Source of the DNA: an uncultured Collinsella sp.
Lineage (GTDB): Bacteria; Actinomycetota; Coriobacteriia; Coriobacteriales; Coriobacteriaceae
Assembly (NCBI GenBank): GCA_900754075.1
Contig: CAAEBN010000081.1
Span: 1 to 59,084 of the forward strand
Direction of reading: 5' to 3'
DNA: 59,084 nt
The notes below the pieces were generated by a model that did no database searches, had not been told where the DNA came from, and worked only from the letters and a program-made list of their open reading frames with translations. Every line of letters begins with the position of its first letter. Position 1 is the first letter of the stretch. A program made the position numbers and the translations under genes. This document shows, piece by piece, positions 10,586 through 18,835 of the stretch.

Positions 10586-10620
10586 ACCACCAAAAAGGGG
10601 ACAGACTCCTTCGTGGTGGT
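10586..10620. repeat. Degenerate CCACCAC/GTGGTGG REP-like element
   Basis: ACCACC...GGTGGT arms with the core GGGGACAGACTCC. The inner stem has mismatches, so this is a decayed copy of the family at 41697, 42655 and elsewhere. Confidence 0.65.
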
Positions 10621-10680
10621 TTGGGGTGGGGCTCGCTGCTATCATGGACAACGTTGAATTTCTACGAAGGAGCAGGGCAT

Positions 10681-12540
10681 ATGGCGATTCTTTTGGGATG
10701 CGATTCCGTCAGCCTAGAGTTTCCCACCAAGCATATTTTCGATAGCGTGACGCTCGGCGTGGGCGAGGGCGACCGTATTGGTATCGTCGGCAAAAACGGC
10801 GACGGCAAGTCGACGCTGCTGAGCGTACTCGCCGGCACGTTGGAGCCCGACGACGGCCGCGTGACGCATCGCCGCGACACGACGATCGGATTGCTCGGCC
10901 AAAAGGACAACCTGGTCGATACCGACACCGTGCATCATGCCGTCGTCGGCGACACGCCCGAGTATGAGTGGGCGTCGAGTCCGCGTACGCGCCAGATTCT
11001 GGCCGGTCTTATTAGCGATGTGCCCTGGGAGGGCACGGTGGGCGAGCTTTCGGGCGGCCAGCGCCGTCGCGTGGACCTCGCGCGCCTGCTGATCGGCGAC
11101 TACGACGTGCTTATGCTCGACGAGCCCACCAACCACCTGGATATGCGCACCATCAATTGGCTCGCGCGTCACTTAAAGGCCCGCTGGCAGCGCGGCCAGG
11201 GTGCCATGCTCGTGGTCACGCACGATCGCTGGTTCTTGGACGAGGTTTGCACCAGCATGTGGGAGGTCCACGACGGCCAGGTCGATCCCTTCGAGGGCGG
11301 TTACTCGGCATACATCCTGCAGCGCGTGGAGCGCGACCGCATGGCCGCCGTCACCGAGGAGCGTCGTCGCAACATGGCGCGCAAGGAGCTCGCGTGGCTG
11401 AGCCGTGGCGCACAGGCCCGTTCCACTAAGCCCAAGTTTCGCGTGGATGCCGCTCGCGAGCTGATCGCCGACGTGCCGCCCGTGCGCGACGAGCTGGAGC
11501 TCAAGCGCCTGGCGGTGAGCCGCCTGGGTAAGCAGGTTATCGACGTGGTCGACGTGGACGCCGGCTATGCGGATGCCGACGGCGCGCCCAAGCAGGTGCT
11601 CTCCGACGTGACCTGGCTCATCGGCGCGGGCGACCGCTATGGTCTTTTGGGCGAGAACGGCGCCGGCAAGTCGACCTTGCTCGATGTGATTCAGGGCAAG
11701 ATTGCGCCCACGCGCGGCCGCGTGAAGATTGGCCAGACAGTGCGCTTTGGCGTGCTGTCGCAGCAGCTCGAGGAGCTCGAACCCTACATGGGTGACACGA
11801 TCCGCGAGGTGCTCGGCAACTATAAGAGGTACTACGTCATCGACGGCAAGGAGACCTCTCCCGAGAAGCTCTGCGAGCGCCTGGGCTTTACGACCCAGCA
11901 GCTCTGGAGTCGCATCGGCGATCTTTCGGGCGGCCAGCGCCGTCGCCTGTCGCTGTTGCTGACGATCCTGGACGAGCCCAACGTGCTCATCCTGGACGAG
12001 CCGGGCAACGACCTGGATACCGACATGCTGGCGATTGTCGAAGATCTGCTCGACGGCTGGCCGGGCACGCTGATTCTGGTGACGCACGACCGCTTTTTGA
12101 TGGAGCGCGTGACCGACCAGCAGTGGGCGCTGCTCGATGGTCACCTGACGCATATGCCCGGCGGCGTGGACCAGTACCTGCGCCTGTGTAACGCCACGGC
12201 CGAGGGCGAGCCCGTGGGCGCACCGAGTGCCAAGACCGGCACGTTCGACACCGGCGCCGCAGCGGTTGCGGCCGAAAAGCCCAAGACGAGCGGGCAGCCC
12301 AACGGTCTTTCCAACGCCGAGCGTCAGAAGCTCCGCCGCGAGGTGAGCTCGCTCGAGCGCAAGATGGAGACGCAGCGCGCTCGCGTGGAGGAGGCCGAGG
12401 CCGCGATGGCCCAGGTCGATCCCACCAACTACACGGCGCTGGGCGAGCAGCAGGCAAAGATCGACGAGGCCCACGCCGCCATGGACGAGCTGGAGATGGC
12501 GTGGCTCGAGACGAGCGAAAAGCTCGAGGGCGAGGAGTAG
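10681..12540 (+). CDS. ABC-F family ATPase (Uup-like)
   Basis: A 619-residue soluble protein with two fused ABC domains and no membrane segment, the ABC-F plan of ribosome-associated translation factors. Domain 1: Walker A GKNGDGKST, signature LSGGQRRRVDLARLL, Walker B VLMLDEPTNHLD. Domain 2: GENGAGKST, LSGGQRRRLSLLL, VLILDEPGNDLD. The linker is charged. A C-terminal coiled coil (about residues 545-615, rich in E, R and A) is as in Uup. The ATG at 10681 has GAAGGAG upstream; the long N-terminal extension of the open frame covers the terminator and repeat. Antibiotic resistance is not implied. Confidence 0.9.
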   Translation: MAILLGCDSVSLEFPTKHIFDSVTLGVGEGDRIGIVGKNGDGKSTLLSVLAGTLEPDDGRVTHRRDTTIGLLGQKDNLVDTDTVHHAVVGDTPEYEWASSPRTRQILAGLISDVPWEGTVGELSGGQRRRVDLARLLIGDYDVLMLDEPTNHLDMRTINWLARHLKARWQRGQGAMLVVTHDRWFLDEVCTSMWEVHDGQVDPFEGGYSAYILQRVERDRMAAVTEERRRNMARKELAWLSRGAQARSTKPKFRVDAARELIADVPPVRDELELKRLAVSRLGKQVIDVVDVDAGYADADGAPKQVLSDVTWLIGAGDRYGLLGENGAGKSTLLDVIQGKIAPTRGRVKIGQTVRFGVLSQQLEELEPYMGDTIREVLGNYKRYYVIDGKETSPEKLCERLGFTTQQLWSRIGDLSGGQRRRLSLLLTILDEPNVLILDEPGNDLDTDMLAIVEDLLDGWPGTLILVTHDRFLMERVTDQQWALLDGHLTHMPGGVDQYLRLCNATAEGEPVGAPSAKTGTFDTGAAAVAAEKPKTSGQPNGLSNAERQKLRREVSSLERKMETQRARVEEAEAAMAQVDPTNYTALGEQQAKIDEAHAAMDELEMAWLETSEKLEGEE

Positions 12541-12546
12541 TCGAGG

Positions 12547-13317
12547 ATGATCAAAGCCGCGTTTTTCGATATCGATGGCACGCTGCTGAGCTTTAAGACC
12601 CATCGGATTCCGGCGTCGGCGCAGCAGGTGCTCGACAGCTTTCGCGAGCAGGGGATTGCGTGCGTGATCGCCACGGGTCGCCCGACCTACCAGATGCCCG
12701 ATTGGCTGTTCGACCTGGGCTGGGATGCGTACATTACGCTCTCGGGCCAGCACTGCTTTGATGCCGAGGGCGTCTACCGTAGCTGCCCGATCGATTCGGA
12801 CGACGTCGCGGTGATTGTGAACCAGGTGGCGCAGGGGCGCTATGACTCGCTGTGTATGCAGGGCGAGAACTCGTTTGTGAACCGCCTGTCCGAGCGCGTG
12901 GTGACGGCCGGCAGCAACGCGGGAATCGTTTACCACGAGGAGCCGTTTGAGCACGCCTTTGACGCGCCGGTCTACCAGTTTTGCGCCTTTGTGGACCCTG
13001 CCGACGAGCATATCGTGACCGATGCGGTGTCGCATTCGCTCACTACGCGCTGGTGCGATCTGTTCTGCGACATTATTCCGGCCAACGGCGGTAAGGACCT
13101 GGGCGTAGCGGCGACGCTGGAGCGGCTGGGTATCGACGCGAGCGAGGCGATCGCCTTTGGCGACGGCGAGAACGACCTGTCGATGTTCTCGGCCGTGGGC
13201 ACAAGCGTGGCCATGGGCAACGCGCAGGATACGGTGAAGGCCGCAGCGACCTACGTTACGACCGCCGTGGACGACGATGGGATCTACAACGCTGCTAAAC
13301 ACTTTGGGCTGCTATAG
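12547..13317 (+). CDS. Cof-type HAD phosphatase
   Basis: A 256-residue HAD subfamily IIB protein. Motif I FFDIDGTLLSF at the N-terminus, motif II VIATGRP, and C-terminal GDGENDLSMFSAVG with the late SVAMGNAQDTVKAAA that typifies Cof/YidA sugar-phosphate and flavin-precursor phosphatases. A C2-type cap lies between them. It begins 6 bases after the ABC-F gene and is surely co-transcribed. Substrate is unknown. Confidence 0.88.
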   Translation: MIKAAFFDIDGTLLSFKTHRIPASAQQVLDSFREQGIACVIATGRPTYQMPDWLFDLGWDAYITLSGQHCFDAEGVYRSCPIDSDDVAVIVNQVAQGRYDSLCMQGENSFVNRLSERVVTAGSNAGIVYHEEPFEHAFDAPVYQFCAFVDPADEHIVTDAVSHSLTTRWCDLFCDIIPANGGKDLGVAATLERLGIDASEAIAFGDGENDLSMFSAVGTSVAMGNAQDTVKAAATYVTTAVDDDGIYNAAKHFGLL

Positions 13318-13339
13318 CTGCGGGCCGACACCGGCACCT

Positions 13340-13375
13340 GGGGACACCCCTTGAGGAGCGTCCCCATTTTGTTTT
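13340..13375 (+). terminator. Terminator after the ABC-F/HAD operon
   Basis: TGGGGAC pairs with GTCCCCA across a 13-base loop, followed by TTTTGTTTT. The stem is again GGGGAC/GTCCCC, like the palindromic repeats of the window. Confidence 0.7.
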
Positions 13376-13399
13376 CGTCCCGCACGTTTTGTGAAACAC

Positions 13400-13480
13400 G
13401 GCTAACTTTTAAGCAAAGTAGTAAGACATGGGCAACTTTTGCGGTAAAGTAAATCAAGCAAAAGTATCCAAAGGCTAACT
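13400..13480 (+). promoter_or_regulatory. Repeated GGC(T)AACT motif upstream of the DtxR-type gene
   Basis: GGCTAACTTTT (13400), GGGCAACTTTT (13430) and GGCTAACT (13473) recur within 80 bases before the regulator. A related ATGGGCAACTATTG stretch overlaps the promoter of the putative manganese exporter at 19875. This could be the binding motif of the regulator, but this is inferred only from recurrence. Confidence 0.35.
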
Positions 13481-13504
13481 AGAAGCCATCGCGAAAGGCA
13501 GCCC

Positions 13505-13894
13505 ATGGCCCTGCGTGAATCCGGAGAAGACTATCTCGAATCTATTTATGTGCTCTCGAAGCACCAAGGCATCGTTCGATCGATTGACGTTGCCGAATAC
13601 CTGGGCGTAACCAAGGCAAGCGTCTCCAAGGCCATGGCGACCTTGGAGAGCAACGGCTACGTGGAGATGGGCAAACGCGATGTGCATCTGACGGAACGCG
13701 GTCTTGAGGTTGCCCGTCAAATGTGGGAGCGCCATTGCTTTTTTGTGGGGCTGCTAGAGGACGCTGGCGTATCGCCCGAGGTTGCCTCGCAAGAGGGCTG
13801 CCACATGGAGCATTGCCTGAGCGAGGAGAGCTTCGAGAAGCTAAGGTCGATGCTGGGACGGGAAAATGTAGCGGGTCCAACAACAGAAGCCTAA
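13505..13894 (+). CDS. DtxR/MntR-family metal-dependent regulator
   Basis: A 129-residue metalloregulator: winged helix (residues 1-65, EDYLESIYVL, SIDVAEYLGVTKASVSKAMATLE) then the helical dimerisation part. There is no SH3 domain, as in MntR. Candidate metal ligands are Asp and Glu of EDYLE (MntR-like), the His of WERHCFF, and the Cys, Glu and His of EGCHMEHCLS, which aligns with the DtxR site CxxEH. The ligand set therefore mixes both types, so iron or manganese cannot be decided. GCGAAAGG lies before the ATG. It is monocistronic and next to zinc-efflux genes on the other strand. Confidence 0.85.
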   Translation: MALRESGEDYLESIYVLSKHQGIVRSIDVAEYLGVTKASVSKAMATLESNGYVEMGKRDVHLTERGLEVARQMWERHCFFVGLLEDAGVSPEVASQEGCHMEHCLSEESFEKLRSMLGRENVAGPTTEA

Positions 13895-14030
13895 CTGACC
13901 CACAGTAGCGCGGAGTTCGCGCAAAGCGCGAACCAGCGACCGGGACCAGCGGCCCTTTCGGCCAAGTCCATTTCAGCAAAGGAACCCCGCCAGCAAGCGA
14001 TGCTCAAGAACCACCAGCAACGTCACCGCA

Positions 14031-14157
14031 GGCCGGGGCCGGGCTTGGTTTTGAAAACACTCCGCAGCGCGAGGCCCGCCTTTCCGTTGCTCCGCAGGAG
14101 CAGGAAAGACGGGCCTCATGCGCGAGGACGTTTTCAAAACCAAGCCCGGCCCCGGCC
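14031..14157. terminator. Very large hairpin between convergent genes
   Basis: Perfect 28-bp arms (14031-14058 and 14130-14157) enclose a second stem (14071-14085 with 14103-14117, one mismatch) capped by TGCTCC-GCA-GGAGCA. The whole 127 bases can fold on either strand. It sits between the ends of the regulator and ATPase genes, so a bidirectional terminator is likely. The size is unusual. Confidence 0.75.
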
Positions 14158-14173
14158 GGACAGCTCACGAACG

Positions 14174-16126
14174 CTATAGGTTCTTGACCCCCATCGCGCG
14201 CATGGCGTTCAGGATGGCGATGATCGCCACGCCCACGTCGCCAAAGACGGCAAGCCACATATTGGCGATGCCCAGCGCTGCCAGCACAAGGATCAGCAGC
14301 TTAATGCCCAGCGCAAAGATGATGTTCTGCCAGACGATCGACATGGTCTTGCGCGCCACACGGATGGCGTGGGCGATGTTGGACGGTTTGTCGTCCATGA
14401 GCACGACGTCGGCGGCCTCAATCGCGGCGTCGGACCCCATGGCGCCCATGGCAATGCCCACATCGGCACGGGTGAGAACGGGCGCATCGTTGATGCCGTC
14501 GCCCACAAAGGCGAGCTTGCCCTTGCCGCTTTCGGCCGCGAGCAGCGCTTCAACACGCTCGACCTTGTCGCCCGGCAGCAGTTGCGCATGGAACTCGTCG
14601 AGGCCGAGCTGCTTGGCCACCGCAGCAGCCACTTCCTCGCGGTCGCCCGTGAGCATAACGGTGCGCTTGACGCCGGCGGCGTGCAGGTCGCGGATCGTCT
14701 GCTCGGCATCGGCCTTAACGGTGTCTGCAATCACGATGTGGCCGGCGTACACGCCATCAACGAGCACATGCAGAATCGTTCCGACGACCTTGCAATCGGG
14801 CGCTTCGACTCCGGCCGCGGCGAGCATCTTGGCGTTGCCGACGACGACATGCTTGCCGTCGATGATTGCCGTCACGCCGTGGCCCGCGTCGTTAGCGGAG
14901 TCGCTAACGCGCTTGGGGTCGAGTTCGCCCTGGTAGGCGACACGCACGGACTGCGCGATGGGGTGATCGGAGAACGACTCCGCAAGGGCTGCGACCTCGA
15001 GCAACGACTGCTCGGTATAGCCAGCCTCGGGGTGCACCGCGACCACCGAGAACGTGCCGTTGGTGAGGGTGCCCGTCTTGTCAAAGACGACGGTGTCCAC
15101 ATCGGCGAGCGTCTCAAGGTAGTTGGAGCCCTTGATGAGAACGCCCAGCTTGGAGGCGCCGCCGATGCCGCCAAAGAAGCTCAGCGGGACGCTAATCACG
15201 AGCGCGCACGGGCAGCTGACGACCAAGAAGGTCAGGCCGCGCAGGATCCAGTCGGACCAGGCGCCGGTGATCAAGCCGCCGCCGAGCGCGAGTACCGCGG
15301 CCGCGCCGGTGACGGCGGGCGTGTAGACGCGGGCGAAGCGCGTGATGAAGTTCTCGGTGCGCGCCTTCTTTTCGCTGGCGTTTTCTACGAGCTCCAGGAC
15401 GCGCGCGACGGTGGACTCGCCAAAGGGCTTGGTGGTGCGCACGTGGATGAGCCCCGTCATGTTGATGCAGCCGCTGATGATATCGTCGCCGGACTTGGCG
15501 GGGCGGGGGACTGACTCGCCCGTGAGCGCGGCGGTGTCGAGCTGGGTTTCGCCCTCGACGATGACGCCGTCGATAGGCACGCGCTCGCCGGGCTTGACCA
15601 CGATCACGGTGCCCACGGCGATGTCATCGGGAAAGACCTGCTCGAGTGTGCCGTCGGGCTGCTCGACGTTAGCGTAGTCGGGCGCGATGTCCATCATGGC
15701 GCTGATCGACTTGCGGCTCTTGCCCACGGCGTATGCCTGGAACAGCTCGCCGATCTGGTAGAACAGCATGACGGCGGCGCCTTCGGCCATGTGCGGATCG
15801 GTGTCGGGGAAGAGCACCATGGCAAACGCGCCGATGGTCGCGACGGCCATGAGGAAGCTCTCGTCGAACGCCTTGCCGCGGCGGATGTTATTGAATGCCT
15901 TTTGCAGTACGTCGTAGCCGGCAATCAAAAACGGCACGAGGAACAGCACAAAGCTGGCGTAGATGTCGCCCGGGGTGCCGAATGCGGCGGTGAGGGTGCC
16001 GAACTCATCGAGGGCGTACACCACAGCAAAAATGCCTAGCGCTACCAGGATACGGTTGCGTTTATGCTCAAGGGACTCTTTCTTCTTGCGCTTCTTCTTT
16101 TTCTTCTTGGGGTCGGCGGTGGCCAT
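14174..16126 (-). CDS. Zinc/cadmium-type P1B ATPase
   Basis: A 650-residue efflux pump for Zn2+/Cd2+/Pb2+ (P1B-2, ZntA/CadA-like). Visible: A-domain TGESVPR, transmembrane metal motif SCPCAL, phosphorylation DKTGTLTNG, SDHPIAQ, hinge GDGINDAPVL, and the last membrane pair with the conserved Lys (GIKLL) and Asp (FGDVGV) that mark the zinc subtype. It has no N-terminal HMA domain; instead a Lys/Arg-rich stretch (about residues 7-17) precedes the first helix, and an HMA protein is encoded separately upstream. The ATG at 16126 has GGGAGGA upstream. An SmtB-type operator lies at 16151-16170. Confidence 0.93.
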   Translation of the reverse strand: MATADPKKKKKKRKKKESLEHKRNRILVALGIFAVVYALDEFGTLTAAFGTPGDIYASFVLFLVPFLIAGYDVLQKAFNNIRRGKAFDESFLMAVATIGAFAMVLFPDTDPHMAEGAAVMLFYQIGELFQAYAVGKSRKSISAMMDIAPDYANVEQPDGTLEQVFPDDIAVGTVIVVKPGERVPIDGVIVEGETQLDTAALTGESVPRPAKSGDDIISGCINMTGLIHVRTTKPFGESTVARVLELVENASEKKARTENFITRFARVYTPAVTGAAAVLALGGGLITGAWSDWILRGLTFLVVSCPCALVISVPLSFFGGIGGASKLGVLIKGSNYLETLADVDTVVFDKTGTLTNGTFSVVAVHPEAGYTEQSLLEVAALAESFSDHPIAQSVRVAYQGELDPKRVSDSANDAGHGVTAIIDGKHVVVGNAKMLAAAGVEAPDCKVVGTILHVLVDGVYAGHIVIADTVKADAEQTIRDLHAAGVKRTVMLTGDREEVAAAVAKQLGLDEFHAQLLPGDKVERVEALLAAESGKGKLAFVGDGINDAPVLTRADVGIAMGAMGSDAAIEAADVVLMDDKPSNIAHAIRVARKTMSIVWQNIIFALGIKLLILVLAALGIANMWLAVFGDVGVAIIAILNAMRAMGVKNL

Positions 16127-16150
16127 GACTCGTATCCTCCCATTTGAATG

Positions 16151-16170
16151 TATGAACACTCGCTCATATA
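16151..16170 (-). promoter_or_regulatory. SmtB/CzrA-type operator before the ATPase gene
   Basis: TATGAACActcgcTCATATA: TATGA/TCATA half-sites with the TGAACA core of SmtB-family boxes. It lies 25 bases upstream of the ATPase start and matches the two copies at the arsR promoter except for a few bases. Confidence 0.75.
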
Positions 16171-16226
16171 ATTTCGCGAGCAAAGGCCGCGGCAAGCGCG
16201 GCCTTGCAGGTTGGCGTAAGCCCGGG

Positions 16227-16445
16227 CTAGAGAATGATCTCGCAGTCCGGCTCGGCGTCGGCCGTAAACTCTACAACGCGGTTGAGCACCTCGTCGAACT
16301 CGGCGTCATCGGCCTCGAGCGTCAACTTCTGGGTCATAAAGTTGACGGACACGGATTTGACGCCATCGAGCTTGGCCAGCTCGTCCTGAAGCTCGCGCGC
16401 ACAGTTGGCGCAGTCGATCTCGTCGAGTTTAAACTGCTTTTTCAT
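16227..16445 (-). CDS. Free-standing heavy-metal-associated (HMA) protein
   Basis: A 72-residue ferredoxin-like HMA domain with the metal-binding CxxC as DCANC (Cys 12 and 15), then VKSVSVNFMTQKLTLEAD. The Asp before the first Cys is typical of zinc/cadmium HMA domains rather than copper chaperones. It probably delivers metal to the adjacent ATPase, which lacks its own HMA domain. GGAAAGGAAC precedes the ATG. It lies between the repressor gene and the pump, all on one strand. Confidence 0.88.
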   Translation of the reverse strand: MKKQFKLDEIDCANCARELQDELAKLDGVKSVSVNFMTQKLTLEADDAEFDEVLNRVVEFTADAEPDCEIIL

Positions 16446-16507
16446 GGTGGGTTCCTTTCCCTGTTTTGCGGCTTGGGTGCAGGCCGCGCTGGTACCGTGG
16501 TTGGTTG

Positions 16508-16873
16508 CTATTCGCAGATGTGGCTCATGCCCTGGTTGAGCATGGTGTAGACGTGGTCGTCGGCGAGCGAGTAGAGGATATTGCGCCCGTCGCGGCGGAA
16601 CTTGACCAGGTGCGACTGCTTAAGCGTGCGCAGCTGGTGCGATACTGCCGACTGCGAGGTTTCGGTCGCTTCGGCGATGTCTGCCACGCAGAGCTCGCGG
16701 CCCATGAGGGCGTAAAGGATCTTGATACGCGTGGTGTCGCTGAAGACCTTGAACAGGTCGGCGAGGTCGTAGAGAAGTTCCTCGTCGGGAAGGTCCTCGG
16801 GCGAGCAGGTGGTGGGGACGATTGGCTCAGTGGCCTCGGTGTCGGGCTTCGTTTCATCAACGCAGACGCTCAT
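16508..16873 (-). CDS. SmtB/CzrA-type zinc-responsive ArsR repressor
   Basis: A 121-residue ArsR-family winged-helix repressor. The recognition helix is in ETSQSAVSHQLRTLKQ (71-86). The last helix carries Asp105-x-His107 and His118-x-x-Glu121, exactly the alpha-5 Zn2+ site of SmtB/CzrA, formed across the dimer; the alpha-3 Cys pair of CadC/ArsR is absent (one Cys only). It is therefore expected to release its operators on binding Zn2+. Two operators lie just upstream and one at the ATPase, making an autoregulated efflux regulon. An N-terminal tail of about 28 residues carries a Cys. Confidence 0.92.
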   Translation of the reverse strand: MSVCVDETKPDTEATEPIVPTTCSPEDLPDEELLYDLADLFKVFSDTTRIKILYALMGRELCVADIAEATETSQSAVSHQLRTLKQSHLVKFRRDGRNILYSLADDHVYTMLNQGMSHICE

Positions 16874-16886
16874 TGCAATATCCTTT

Positions 16887-16943
16887 CATATGAACATGCG
16901 CTCATATAACTCACTTCCGATTATATGAGCGCATGTTCATATG
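16887..16943 (-). promoter_or_regulatory. Paired SmtB/CzrA-type operators
   Basis: Two 23-bp sites (16887-16909 and 16921-16943) are exact inverted copies of each other, 11 bases apart. Each contains ATATGA...TCATAT half-sites and TGAACA. They lie 14 bases upstream of the arsR start, overlapping its expected promoter. Confidence 0.85.
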
Positions 16944-17292
16944 TCAATATCGTTTAGGGAATCCGTCGTACAAAATGATGGGGAAAAGCGGACGAGATCC
17001 CGGACTAAGCGGTTTTGATAGGTGATGCCGGGGTGGGTGCCCCTGCGCCGTGCAAAAATTGGAGTATTCTGCAACGATAGGGGGTCTGTTAATTTATCGC
17101 AGGCCAAATAATGCAGTTAAAGAGTTATCTTAGGGTGGTAAACCGATGAGTTCTTCCTCAAATGTTGCCTAACGTTCTCACGCAAGAGTGATTTCGCTTC
17201 ACTTTTGGATCCACTCGAGGGTGATGGACACCCGGCTCTGCTGAATACTCGCAATTTTGCACGTCGCTAGGGTACCCACCTTGTTAGTCAGC
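16944..17292. other. Gene-free stretch of about 350 bases
   Basis: No open frame with a ribosome site, no tRNA and no terminator with a T-run could be supported. It lies between the divergent arsR control region and the 3' end of the orphan at 17293. Confidence 0.5.
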
Positions 17293-18483
17293 CTAGTTTC
17301 CGGCCCCGAAGACCCTGCCCTCGGGTGTGAAGCTGCTTATTCGGTTGAGTGACGGACTGTCGGGTTCGACGGTTTGCATGTCATCGATTGCCGGAACCTC
17401 GTTAATCGTCGGATTGTCCAATGTGATGCCTTCGAGCATTGCTTTTTCGAGATCGATTCGTTGACGTTCTTCGGAATCCTGGCGAAGCTTCTCCTGGATT
17501 CGTTTCTTCTCCTCAATAAATCTTCTGAGTACAAACAGCCTCAGGTCCTCTTGCATGATTTGAAAGTCTTTTGGCAGACGCGAGGGGCGTATACCTTCTT
17601 TTCTTTGGATTGCCTCCATGACCCTAACGAAAGAGCTGGCATGCATAAAGGAATAACGGCTGACAGTGATGATTCCGTACCCCATGGACGCAAGTGCGTT
17701 CTTGCGTTCTTCGTCAATGGCGCGGTCTTCTTCCGCGTCGTGATAAAAACCGTTGTATTCAATATCTGTTCGAGATTTCTTTAGATATGCATCCATAAAG
17801 AACTTTTTGCGTCTCGTGAGATTTTTTGCGGCGGCGGTGACCTGTACCTCGTAATCGGTCTCAATTCCCTTAATACCAAGTCCACCTTCGCTTTTGGGCA
17901 GCGTAAGCATCATGACAAAGGCCGTTTCCATGGGAGAGCGGCATCCATCGCGTACACATTGAATAGCCTTTCGGGCAAGGGCCAAACCGTCGCATCTGGT
18001 AATGGAATTAAAGAACTGTTTTAACCTCTCGGTTGAGGTAAGTGGGAAACGCTCGGTATAAGAGGTAGAAGAACCGGTTCCAAGGGAATAAGCGCCGCAC
18101 AGCTCAAAGTAGTACTCCACCAGTTCGCGAATAGGGAGATAGGTGGCGGCCTGAAGTGCACAAAGCTCAACGCCAACAATGTAGATGTCATCTTCTAGCT
18201 CTATAAAACGCGAGCATGAGAATCGCTTTGACGAAACGTGGCATTGACAGTCCATCGCGTAGCGTGCGTTCCTGCGATCAAACACCATTACCTCGAGGGG
18301 TTCATTTGCGTCGCGGGCAACATCATGTTTGGCAAGCCATTCTGCGGCCGCGTCGAGGAGTGCTCCGCTGGGGCATGACCCGTAAATTGCGGCAGGGCTG
18401 TAGGACTCGGTGTCTTTCGCGGACACCGAATGCGCGGCCTGGTAGACCGCTTTTGCCGTGGTATGTGACAATACGATACTCAT
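17293..18483 (-). CDS. Nuclease-like orphan protein (AbiEi/DUF559-like), copy 1
   Basis: A 396-residue protein of unrecognised family. The C-terminal part has the layout of a DUF559/Vsr-type PD-(D/E)XK fold: helix Glu186 (SPME), strand Asp231 (FMDAYL), then IEYNGFYHD (Glu242, with Asn at the usual Lys or Asp place) and DEERKNALASMGYGIITVSR. The N-terminal half contains ELCGAYSL (127-134), shared with the gene at 26729. The C-terminus is charged and helical. The first ATG (18483) lacks a ribosome site but has TATATA just before it, so a leaderless message is possible. It is more AT-rich than its neighbours, which hints at transfer. Function unknown. Confidence 0.65.
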   Translation of the reverse strand: MSIVLSHTTAKAVYQAAHSVSAKDTESYSPAAIYGSCPSGALLDAAAEWLAKHDVARDANEPLEVMVFDRRNARYAMDCQCHVSSKRFSCSRFIELEDDIYIVGVELCALQAATYLPIRELVEYYFELCGAYSLGTGSSTSYTERFPLTSTERLKQFFNSITRCDGLALARKAIQCVRDGCRSPMETAFVMMLTLPKSEGGLGIKGIETDYEVQVTAAAKNLTRRKKFFMDAYLKKSRTDIEYNGFYHDAEEDRAIDEERKNALASMGYGIITVSRYSFMHASSFVRVMEAIQRKEGIRPSRLPKDFQIMQEDLRLFVLRRFIEEKKRIQEKLRQDSEERQRIDLEKAMLEGITLDNPTINEVPAIDDMQTVEPDSPSLNRISSFTPEGRVFGAGN

Positions 18484-18835
18484 GGTATATATCGTGTCAG
18501 CTAATGTTGTGTTGATGACGCTGAGCGGAAAAGTCGTTTTAGAGGTCTTACCAAATGCTGTCCAAAAGCTTGACGCAATTATGGGTTGGTACGCCCTAAA
18601 TAAATGTTTTCGCAGCTTGGCTATAGCATAGAAATACTCAATTGCTGCACATTTGGTATCGATGCATCGCCATCCGAACACAAACCACGTGTCGGGAAAG
18701 TGCCGAAGTAGTTAAATAATAGGGTTCAGAATTTGTGAAGAGCGGGCCTGCTTGTGGAACGTAGGGCGGCCCCGCCGCGAGGTTTCCCGCTGCGAGGCCG
18801 CTCGTGATCTACGCCGTGGTTTGTCGCAGACGTTT
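18484..18835. other. Gene-free stretch of about 350 bases
   Basis: AT-rich 5' region of the orphan gene (TATATA at about 18486-18491 on the minus strand) and then the 3' flank of the exonuclease gene. No further gene or clear terminator was found. Confidence 0.45.

Noticed and set aside
10681..12540. Antibiotic-resistance ABC-F
   Set aside because: The Uup-like C-terminal coiled coil and housekeeping context favour a general ABC-F factor; the sequence does not show a resistance-type linker with confidence.
11173..13302. Long open frames (up to about 700 codons) antisense to the ABC-F and HAD genes, and similar ones elsewhere
   Set aside because: They mirror the codon bias of high-GC genes on the other strand, have low-complexity Arg/His/Ala-rich products and no ribosome sites.
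13915..13933. Small RNA at GTTCGCGC-AAA-GCGCGAAC
   Set aside because: A simple hairpin after the regulator gene without promoter; more likely part of the 3' flank.
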